From Bifidobacteriaceae bacterium (GTDB lineage: Bacteria; Actinomycetota; Actinomycetes; Actinomycetales; WQXJ01): 7,344 bases of DNA. Position 1 is the first letter of the stretch, and each line of letters begins with the position of its first letter. The DNA is taken from contig JAIRNM010000181.1 of NCBI GenBank assembly GCA_031258055.1, positions 1 through 7,344 on the forward strand. The letters are read 5' to 3'. The position numbers were made by a program, and so were the translations under genes. Of the stretch, positions 1 to 5,016 are shown in pieces. A model generated the notes under the pieces. That model made no database searches and was not told where the DNA came from. It saw only the letters and a list, made by a program, of their open reading frames with translations.

Positions 1-30
1 CCGGCAACCGCGTTTTCGCACGTCAACCGG

Positions 31-36
31 TAAAAT
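31..36 (+). promoter_or_regulatory. Candidate -10 box of the small terminase-like gene
   Basis: TAAAAT at 31-36 matches the TAnnnT pattern of a -10 hexamer and stands out as AT-rich in a GC-rich stretch. It would place the transcript start about 30 nt before the GTG at 74, leaving room for the ribosome binding site GGAGGGA at 59-65. No good -35 hexamer is visible at the expected distance, so this is a weak call. Confidence 0.3.
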
Positions 37-73
37 GGTGCGGTAGCAGCAAACGCGCGGAGGGAGCGTCCCA

Positions 74-556
74 GTGTCCAGAGGCAGGCCCCAATGGTCC
101 GCAGCAGACGACCAAACCCTGACGGCCCTGCATGGCGAGGGCGTCTCACAGCACGAGGCGGCAAGGCGCATGGACCGCTCCCGGTCAACCGTCTACCGGG
201 CCTCCGCAAGGCTCGGGCTGACCTGGGACCGCGCCGCCACCCAGGCCGCCGTCGCCGCCAAAGCGGTTGACAACGACGCCACCCGGAAAGCCCTGGAGAG
301 CGCACTGCTGGCAGAAGCCCAAACCACCCTGGCCCAGTTGCACCAGCCCGCCGCCTACTTCGCGTTGGGCGGCAAAGGCCGCGGCCCGGTCGAGCACACC
401 GCCCCCGAGCCCACTCCGATAGACAAGCTCCGGCTCATGCAAACCGCCGGGATCGCCATCGACCGCGCCCTGAAAATCGCCAACCACCAACGCGACACCA
501 CCGCTACCGAGGACTACCCGCGCGTGATCTTCACCGGCGAGGGCGAGCTACAGTAA
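74..556 (+). CDS. HTH protein, putative phage terminase small subunit
   Basis: A 160-aa protein starting at GTG, with GGAGGGA at 59-65 eight bases upstream. Residues about 10-48 form a homeodomain-like helix-turn-helix (ADDQTLTALHGEGVSQHEAA, then RSRSTVYRASARLGL). A charged, helical middle (about 54-90) follows, then the segment QPAAYFALGGKGRG (91-104), and a C-terminal helix with IDKLRLMQTAGIAIDRALKI (116-135). This order (HTH, helix, short Phe-Gly-Gly-Lys segment, PTxxDK..xxxx.AxDRxLKL-type helix) resembles small HTH proteins encoded beside the large terminase in actinophages. There it is thought to recognise the packaging site. That assignment is from memory of the family, not a search. 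No large terminase follows: the next 150 bp lead straight into a tRNA-Pro attachment scar, so the gene sits at the very end of an integrated element. It could be an orphan from a decayed prophage or a terS carried by a phage satellite. A plain regulatory DNA-binding role is the alternative. Confidence 0.6.
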   Translation: MSRGRPQWSAADDQTLTALHGEGVSQHEAARRMDRSRSTVYRASARLGLTWDRAATQAAVAAKAVDNDATRKALESALLAEAQTTLAQLHQPAAYFALGGKGRGPVEHTAPEPTPIDKLRLMQTAGIAIDRALKIANHQRDTTATEDYPRVIFTGEGELQ

Positions 557-706
557 ACCCGTTTTGCTTTTGACACGTTTATGGCGCGTTTTGGATGCAA
601 ACCAACGCCACCCAACGGCATCTATCCACATCATGAAACCGCGTCTGGCCTGCTCAACGACACCTAATGAGCTTTACTGAAATATGACGAAAGCTTGGGG
701 TTTACT

Positions 707-741
707 TGAAGAGGTCGTGGGTTCAAATCCCGCCAGCCCGA
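707..741 (+). mobile_element. 3' fragment of tRNA-Pro: attachment-site scar at the element end
   Basis: The sequence reads as the 3' part of a tRNA. It has the anticodon-stem 3' strand TGAAG (707-711), variable loop AGGTC (712-716), T stem GTGGG/CCCGC (717-721 and 729-733) around the loop TTCAAAT (722-728), acceptor 3' strand CAGCCCG (734-740) and discriminator A (741). Apart from two or three bases it matches actinobacterial tRNA-Pro as I remember it. Upstream of 707 there is no anticodon loop, D arm or matching 5' acceptor strand (CGGGCTG), so the tRNA is not complete. A 3' tRNA fragment bordering phage-like DNA is the classic att repeat left by tyrosine integrases. The intact tRNA-Pro gene is expected at the other end of the element, outside this window. 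Confidence 0.75.
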
Positions 742-750
742 CTGTCGAAA

Positions 751-793
751 AAGCGGCTCTGACCAGGGAGTTTATTCTTGGTCGGAGCCGCTT
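751..793 (+). terminator. 17-bp hairpin, probable terminator of the former tRNA-Pro gene
   Basis: Bases 751-767 pair with 777-793 without interruption (17 bp, with two G-U wobbles) around a 9-nt loop (768-776). A five-A run precedes the stem (GAAAAAGC), but no clear T run follows, so on the plus strand it is a stem-dominated terminator of the kind common in actinobacteria. It starts 10 bp after the tRNA fragment, where a tRNA terminator belongs. I infer that it terminated the host tRNA-Pro gene before the integration separated them. Confidence 0.6.
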
Positions 794-1093
794 CGCTGTG
801 TCTGTAATCCCGGATAATCACCCCGGAATCACCTGAGCCAAACCAGTTATCCCGACACCCGCGGGCCGAACACCCTGGTCAACACCACCTCAGCCCGCTC
901 CATCGGGATCGCTAGAACCCTAGGCCACCGCAACTTTGACAAACGAGCCGAGTTTTGGCTTCTTGGTGTCCCCGCGAGAGATTCTCCTGGAGCGTCGCGT
1001 AAGGAAAAGACCTCGTGTGGGGACTCTAGGACTAGGGGATAACCAGTCCGTTTCACAGGCGGCCGCTCGCCAACGCCAGGCCGACTGGCCTGA
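794..1093. other. 300 bp without a recognisable gene
   Basis: I find no convincing coding region here on either strand. Frame +2 is open from about 817 to 1041 but lacks a start codon and has no coding-like codon bias. The minus-strand open frames across this stretch have no family features I recognise. A TTGACA hexamer occurs at 936-941 but has no -10 partner at 16-19 bp. The stretch may be decayed flanking DNA of the integrated element. Confidence 0.4.
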
Positions 1094-1360
1094 CCGCTGG
1101 AGGACACCTTTGCGTGGACCTATGAGGACGCGATTGGCCGAGCCGCCGCCAAGGTCGACAAGTTCTTCGACCTGGCCGACAACCTCCGGTCGGACGTCAA
1201 GCGCAAGCAGCCGAAATGTATGGGCAAGATGGAGAAGCGAATCCGCGACGCGGATGGTGAAAGCACCGCCCGCGCCTCGCACGAATCGCTGCCGCGCGAT
1301 CCGCCGACGCTTGATTCGGCAGGTCGGGATTGCGGGCTTGACTGTGACGTTGCGTCATAG
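1094..1360 (+). pseudogene. Start-less coding-like frame, probable gene remnant
   Basis: Frame +2 is open from the stop codon at 1091-1093 to TAG at 1358-1360. In its first 60 codons it has a strong G/C third-position preference (GCC, GAC, CTC, AAG, GTC), like the real genes nearby. It encodes a soluble, charged, probably helical peptide that includes FAWTYEDAIGRAAAKVDKFF and DLADNLRSDVKRKQPKCMGK. There is no ATG, GTG or TTG before the internal ATG at 1220. A GGAGG (1099-1103) sits just inside the open frame but leads to no in-frame start. I do not recognise a family. The last 20 or so codons overlap the operator of the next gene, so the true reading end was probably earlier. Most likely it is the truncated remainder of a displaced gene; a short gene with a CTG start (1097) is possible but less likely. 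Confidence 0.35.
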
Positions 1361-1368
1361 TTTTTGCT
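1338..1368 (+). promoter_or_regulatory. MerR-type operator-promoter of the MFS/MerR operon
   Basis: TTGACT at 1338-1343 is a near-consensus -35 box. It overlaps a dyad whose arms ACTGTGACG (1341-1349) and CGTCATAGT (1353-1361) match at 8 of 9 positions around a TTG centre. A dyad lying between -35 and -10, with a long spacer of about 19 bp, is the hallmark of promoters controlled by MerR-family regulators, and this operon encodes one. With a 19-bp spacer the -10 would be TTTGCT (1363-1368), a poor hexamer, which is common at MerR-activated promoters. Transcription would then begin at or next to the ATG at 1375. Confidence 0.65.
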
Positions 1369-1374
1369 GGTGGT

Positions 1375-2823
1375 ATGAAATCAACTGCCGTCGCTTATCT
1401 GGCTTCATATGTGCTGTCAATCCTCGGAAACTCAGTTGCCGCCATCGCCCTGCCGCTGATCGTTCTCCAGACCACCGGGTCGGTCATGGGCGCGGGCGCT
1501 CTAGCCGCTGCGACGGCCCTGCCTGCCTTCGTCGGCGGCTTGACGATGGGCGCCCTGCTCGACCGCGTCAACCGCCGCACCGCTTCGATCGTGAGCGATT
1601 TGATCTCGGCCGTCGCCATCGCCGCGCTCCCGTTGATCGACCTGGCCATGGGCCTTCACTTGGGCTGGTTCATCGCCTTCGGAATCATCGGCTCATTCGG
1701 CGACGTGCCCGGCTTGACCGCGCGTGAAACTCTGATTCCGGCCGTGGTTCGCGCCAGTGGGGTGACACCGGAACGTCTGATCGGCCTCAAAGAATCCCTC
1801 GGCGCCGTCGCCATGTTGGTCGGTCCCGCGGCCGCTGGCACTTTGATGTGGCTGTTCAGCGGCTGGGCCGTGCTTTGGGTCACGGCCGGAACATCGCTCT
1901 CGGCGGCGCTGTTAACCTGCCTCATGCCGCGTTCAACCGGCGCCATCTTGCCCGATGCCGTCGTCCCGGCCCCCTTCTCAACTCCAGCCAGCGCCGGACG
2001 CCAAAGCCCTGAAGGCGACCGACGCCCAACCGAAGGTGCTGCGGGCAGAACCTTGGCGGGTGGGGCGGTAGGCGGCATCGGCCGAGGAGTCGATGCCGGG
2101 CGCGGTGCGCCGGACGGGGCGGACGGACAGACGCCGGTGGGTAGCGCGATCGCTTGGGGAGGGCTGCGCGAAGGTTGGCGGGCGCTGGTGGCGAGCCGTT
2201 TCCTTATGGCGGTGACGTCGTTGACGTTGATTTCGGTTGTGGTGTTGGGGGCGCTGCAGGCGCTGGTGTTGCCGGTCTACTTTGTTGAAATCGGCAAACC
2301 CGGTCTGGTCGGCTACGTGCTCTCCAGCTTAGCGGCGGGCATGTTAGTGGGTGCGGGCGTTTACGCGGCGGTCGGCTCCAAGGGGTCGCGGAGGGCCTGG
2401 CTGGTTGCGGGGCTGATGGGCAGTGCGGGCGGTTTCGGACTGATGGCGACCCTGGTCAGCCCCGGAATTGTGTTCGTCGGCGCGGCTGGGGTGGGGATAG
2501 CCATTGGGTCAATGTCGGGCGTGATCGGGGTGGTCACCTTGGAGCGAATTCCAGAGCGACTGCGCGGCCGGATTCTGGGCACCCAGAATTCGCTGGCGAC
2601 CTTGGTTCCAGCCATCGGCGTTGTCGGCGCGGCGCTGTTGACCAGATGGGCTGGCGTTCAGGTGGCAGCGGCGGTAGTCGCGGCGCTCTGGTTGGCGGCA
2701 GTGGTGGCGGCGGTAGCGACCCCGGCCCTGCGTGATTTGAGGCGTGTGCCGGGCGTTAGTCTGGCTGAACACCCCGGCAGAAACCAATCGCTGGCTCAAG
2801 AAGGGGAGGCGGCCCATGCGTAG
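1375..2823 (+). CDS. MFS efflux transporter with a long central loop
   Basis: A 482-aa integral membrane protein of the major facilitator superfamily, similar in layout to macrolide/multidrug exporters of the MFS_3 type. The first membrane helix starts about 8 residues after the ATG (YLASYVLSILGNSVAAIALP), followed by the typical QTTGS turn. Motif A of the superfamily, GxxxDRxxRR, is clear at residues 59-68 (GALLDRVNRR). Hydrophobic stretches continue to about 185 and again from about 275 to 450, giving two six-helix halves. Between them, residues about 186-258 form a Gly/Ala/Pro/Asp-rich hydrophilic linker, several times longer than usual, which explains the excess over the common 400-430 aa. 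No Shine-Dalgarno sequence is seen, and the promoter position suggests a leaderless start. The gene overlaps the downstream MerR-type regulator by 8 bp, so both are probably co-transcribed and induced by the exported compound. The substrate cannot be told from sequence. Confidence 0.85.
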   Translation: MKSTAVAYLASYVLSILGNSVAAIALPLIVLQTTGSVMGAGALAAATALPAFVGGLTMGALLDRVNRRTASIVSDLISAVAIAALPLIDLAMGLHLGWFIAFGIIGSFGDVPGLTARETLIPAVVRASGVTPERLIGLKESLGAVAMLVGPAAAGTLMWLFSGWAVLWVTAGTSLSAALLTCLMPRSTGAILPDAVVPAPFSTPASAGRQSPEGDRRPTEGAAGRTLAGGAVGGIGRGVDAGRGAPDGADGQTPVGSAIAWGGLREGWRALVASRFLMAVTSLTLISVVVLGALQALVLPVYFVEIGKPGLVGYVLSSLAAGMLVGAGVYAAVGSKGSRRAWLVAGLMGSAGGFGLMATLVSPGIVFVGAAGVGIAIGSMSGVIGVVTLERIPERLRGRILGTQNSLATLVPAIGVVGAALLTRWAGVQVAAAVVAALWLAAVVAAVATPALRDLRRVPGVSLAEHPGRNQSLAQEGEAAHA

Positions 2824-3616
2824 CGCCGAACTGGCGAATCTAGCCGGTGTGTCCGTCCGGACCTTGCGGCATTATCACCAGATTGGGCTCCTAGCTGAAC
2901 CTGGGCGCGATCACAACAATTATCGGCGGTACTCCGTCCACGACTTGGTGCGGGTGTTGCGGATTAGGCAGTTGGCGTCTCTAGGAATGGCGCTAGATCA
3001 GATGAAACCGCTGCTAGAGGACCAAAGCGAGGATCAGAGCCAGGACACCGCTGCGCTGTTGGAGGAGTTGGATAAGAACCTGGCGGCTCAGGGCGAGCGA
3101 ATCCAAGAACAGCGGCAGTTGGTAGCACGGCTGAAGGAATTGAGCCTGCCGCCCGACTTGCCGCTTGAGTTCGCCCAGTTCTTTAAGGAGTACGCCGCTC
3201 AAGGGGCGCCGGATCGGCTCATTCGGATTGACCGCGACCAGACGGTTCTCCTGGCCGGGTTGGCCAACCCCGAGGCCACCGCCAAGTTGGCGGCGGCGTA
3301 TGGGGCTTTGACGACAGACGCCCATTGGTTTCCCGCCGTCATCGAGATGGGCAAACAGTTCGACCAGCTTGATCCTGAGACGCCAGAAGACAAGCTGGAA
3401 GAGATCGCCACTGAACTCGCCGCCTTTTTGGCGCCGGTCGCGGCGCAGTTGAATCCCGAAGGAGAGGAAATGCTCACGCCAGCCGCCGCTGACTTGTTCT
3501 TTCAACATGCCTCAGACCTGATGAATCCCGCTCAGAGCCGCCTGCTGGACCTTATTGAGGAAAAACTGGACGCGATCAACCAGGCCGGTCCCGCCGGTCT
3601 ACCAGCTAACCAGTGA
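2816..3616 (+). CDS. MerR-family transcriptional regulator
   Basis: A 266-aa regulator. I chose ATG 2816 because AGGGGAGG (2802-2809) lies six bases upstream and because the MerR domain begins at once (MRSAELANLAGVSVRTLRHY). The upstream in-frame start at 2744 would add 24 unrelated residues. The winged HTH spans about 1-70, with the signature YRRYSVHDLVRVLRIRQLAS (36-55). A glutamine- and leucine-rich dimerisation coiled coil follows (about 78-112). The C-terminal effector part (about 115-266) is acidic and helical. It contains no cysteine, and the whole protein lacks Cys, which argues against the metal- and thiol-sensing MerR branches and for a ligand-binding, TipA/BmrR-like or uncharacterised sensor. 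The start codon lies inside the end of the MFS gene, implying translational coupling. The dyad at 1341-1361 is the likely binding site, where the protein would activate its own operon by DNA distortion. Confidence 0.9.
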   Translation: MRSAELANLAGVSVRTLRHYHQIGLLAEPGRDHNNYRRYSVHDLVRVLRIRQLASLGMALDQMKPLLEDQSEDQSQDTAALLEELDKNLAAQGERIQEQRQLVARLKELSLPPDLPLEFAQFFKEYAAQGAPDRLIRIDRDQTVLLAGLANPEATAKLAAAYGALTTDAHWFPAVIEMGKQFDQLDPETPEDKLEEIATELAAFLAPVAAQLNPEGEEMLTPAAADLFFQHASDLMNPAQSRLLDLIEEKLDAINQAGPAGLPANQ

Positions 3617-3669
3617 GGCTTAGCCTTTTTCAGTCGAGGCAATCGTCGTTTTCCGCTAACGCGGACACA

Positions 3670-3688
3670 AATGGGGCCTGTCCCCATT
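3670..3688. repeat. REP-like hairpin (AATGGGG / CCCCATT)
   Basis: A perfect 7-bp inverted repeat, AATGGGG (3670-3676) and CCCCATT (3682-3688), with a 5-nt loop CCTGT, lies 54 bp after the MerR stop. Read on the other strand, the centre is GGGGACAGGCCCC. Short GGGGACAG-centred palindromes of this sort recur as extragenic repeats in many bacterial genomes, sometimes beside REP-associated tyrosine transposases (from memory). It could also act as a weak terminator of the MFS/MerR operon, but no T run follows. Confidence 0.45.
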
Positions 3689-3816
3689 CCTGGAGCGCGC
3701 CCAGCCGGGAGCCGGAGGATCGGCGGATTAAGCGAGCTGACTGACTTGGTAGACTCCCTGCGGCACCGATGTGGCCCAAGGCAATGCTTGAGGTCATGGA
3801 ATACCGCGCTCTCGGC

Positions 3817-3822
3817 TAGTGT
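3817..3822 (+). promoter_or_regulatory. Candidate -10 box upstream of rpmG
   Basis: TAGTGT at 3817-3822 fits the actinobacterial TAnnnT -10 pattern and lies 50 bp before the rpmG start. The best -35-like hexamer, TTGAGG (3788-3793), is 23 bp away, which is too far for a normal promoter, so only the -10 is offered. A promoter in this gap is expected because rpmG begins a new unit after the MFS/MerR operon. Confidence 0.3.
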
Positions 3823-3872
3823 TTACGGTTTCATTACCACCGCCGGGCGCTACAACGGAAGGAAGAAGCACG

Positions 3873-4043
3873 ATGGCCTCGAAGACCGCCGACGTTCGGC
3901 CTAAGATCACCATGGCCTGCACACAGTGCAAGGAACGCAATTACATCACCAAGAAGAACCGCCGTAACGACCCAGACCGGATGTCGCTCCAGAAGTTCTG
4001 TCCCCGCTGCCGTCAGCACACGGAGCACCGCGAAACCCGCTGA
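3873..4043 (+). CDS. rpmG: 50S ribosomal protein L33 (zinc-binding type)
   Basis: A 56-aa basic protein of the normal L33 length, a component of the large ribosomal subunit near the E site. The hallmark [20 protein letters not shown] (13-32) is present. Two CxxC pairs, C17-TQ-C20 and C42-PR-C45, form the zinc ribbon, so this is the zinc-containing form; zinc-free paralogues lack these cysteines. ATG 3873 is chosen because AAGGAAG (3860-3866) is six bases upstream and the conserved protein starts here; a GTG 54 bp upstream is in frame but adds unrelated residues. The next gene begins 8 bp after the stop, so rpmG leads the operon rpmG - hadA-like - hadB-like. This order is conserved in many actinobacteria. 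Confidence 0.95.
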   Translation: MASKTADVRPKITMACTQCKERNYITKKNRRNDPDRMSLQKFCPRCRQHTEHRETR

Positions 4044-4051
4044 CCGCGGTC

Positions 4052-4549
4052 GTGGCAGTTGACCCGTCCCTGATTGGGCGGACTTACCGAATGGCCGAGC
4101 CTTATCTGGTCGGCCGCGAGAAGTTGCGCGAGTTCGCCACCGCTGTCGGGGCCAAAGCGACCGCCTGTTTCGATCCGATAGCGGCGCGCGCCTTGGGCTA
4201 CGCCGATGTCGTGGCGGCGCCGACCTTCGCCGCGGTGATCGCCCAGCGGGCCGAAGCCGCTTACATCAATGACCCCGCCGCCGGCATCGATTTCGCGCGG
4301 GTGGTACACGCGGAGGAGGCTTTGCGCCACCACCGGCCGATCGTGGCGGGGGACGAGATCTGGGCCGAGTTGACCGTCCAGTCGGTCCGCACACGCGGCC
4401 CCCTCACCACCGTCACAACTTCAGTCGAATTGTCCGATGCCGTCCACCGCCCCGTCGCCTCCGTCCTCTCGACTCTCGCCGTCCGGCCTGAGGCTGATCG
4501 GGCTAGGGACAGTCACCGGGCGCTAGATAACTCTGAGGCAGTGGAATGA
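4052..4549 (+). CDS. hadA: MaoC-like hot-dog protein, HadA-type (UPF0336 / FAS1-like dehydratase)
   Basis: A 165-aa single hot-dog-fold protein. N-terminal features of the family are visible: a variant of IGRxY at residues 8-12 (the same segment is usually followed by YxVGREKLREFA, here YLVGREKLREFATAVG), then the AAPTFAAVI helix region and RVVHAEEALRHHRPIVAGDE, the typical central strand of the HadA/HadC family. The catalytic D-x-N-P-x-H motif is missing, as expected for the substrate-binding partner of a HadA/HadB heterodimer. In mycobacteria HadAB is the (3R)-hydroxyacyl-ACP dehydratase of FAS-II; outside mycolate producers the role is less clear. The start is GTG 4052, 8 bp after the rpmG stop and without an obvious ribosome binding site, so translation may depend on coupling to rpmG. 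The stop overlaps the next start as ATGA. The symbol is by homology and position. Confidence 0.8.
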   Translation: MAVDPSLIGRTYRMAEPYLVGREKLREFATAVGAKATACFDPIAARALGYADVVAAPTFAAVIAQRAEAAYINDPAAGIDFARVVHAEEALRHHRPIVAGDEIWAELTVQSVRTRGPLTTVTTSVELSDAVHRPVASVLSTLAVRPEADRARDSHRALDNSEAVE

Positions 4550-4983
4550 GCTCTGTAAAAGTGAAGGTAGGCGACCAGATCGGTCCGTCTATACAAGAGC
4601 TGACGCGAGCCGATTTGGTGCGTTACGCTGGGGCCTCAGGCGATTTCAACCCGATTCATTATTCGGAAAGCGCTGCTCGGGCGGCCGGGCTGCCAAACGT
4701 GATAGTTCACGGCATGTTGACTATGGGTCAGGTCATCCAACCGTTGGTTGACTGGGCGGGCGGCGACCCAGGCGCGGTCCTCGACTACGCCGTGCGCTTC
4801 GCCCGGCCCGTGCCGGTGCCCGAATCGGGCGCCGTCCAGCTGACTGTGACCGGACAAGTCAGCGCCGTCGAATCGGACCGGATCAAGGTCAACCTGACTG
4901 TCACCCTGGCCCCCGCCCACCCGGCTGATGGCGTCCCACAAAAGGTTCTAGGCAAAGCCCAAGCCATCCTAAGACGCCGCTGA
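4546..4983 (+). CDS. hadB: MaoC-family (3R)-hydroxyacyl dehydratase subunit, HadB-type
   Basis: A 145-aa hot-dog-fold dehydratase subunit. The hydratase-2 motif is intact: YAGASGDFNPIHYS (27-40) gives catalytic Asp33 and His38, and VIVHGMLTMG (52-61) forms the following helix. It should dehydrate (3R)-hydroxyacyl thioesters to trans-2-enoyl thioesters, with the preceding HadA-like protein supplying the acyl-binding half. Start and stop of the two genes overlap by 4 bp (ATGA at 4546-4549), with GAGG at 4535-4538 as ribosome binding site, which gives coupled translation and fits a 1:1 complex. The gene ends 33 bp before murB. The physiological substrate is not evident; mycolic acid synthesis should not be assumed. 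Confidence 0.85.
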   Translation: MSSVKVKVGDQIGPSIQELTRADLVRYAGASGDFNPIHYSESAARAAGLPNVIVHGMLTMGQVIQPLVDWAGGDPGAVLDYAVRFARPVPVPESGAVQLTVTGQVSAVESDRIKVNLTVTLAPAHPADGVPQKVLGKAQAILRRR

Positions 4984-5016
4984 CCAAAACCCGGACCAGT
5001 CGCTCTCGGTAGCCTT

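Noticed and set aside
920..1282. 120-residue minus-strand open frame opposite the start-less remnant
   Set aside because: The coding-like codon bias is on the plus strand (frame of 1094-1360). The minus product has no recognisable features and no ribosome binding site was apparent.
936..1727. Long open frame on the plus strand running into the MFS gene
   Set aside because: It is Arg/Pro-rich with no domain features. It overlaps the strongly supported MFS gene in another frame, so it is a GC-rich shadow frame.
2744..2815. Upstream start for the MerR regulator
   Set aside because: It adds 24 residues unlike any MerR N terminus. ATG 2816 has a strong ribosome binding site and starts directly at the HTH.
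3616..3630. AGGC/GCCT followed by TTTTT after the MerR stop
   Set aside because: The stem is only about 4 bp with a 3-nt loop, too weak to call a terminator despite the T run.
3735..3765. Possible tRNA D-arm (ACTTGGTAGACT)
   Set aside because: No T arm, anticodon arm or matching acceptor strands follow, so it is not a tRNA.
3671..3904. 77-residue open frame upstream of rpmG
   Set aside because: It starts inside the REP-like hairpin, overlaps the rpmG start in another frame and shows no family features.
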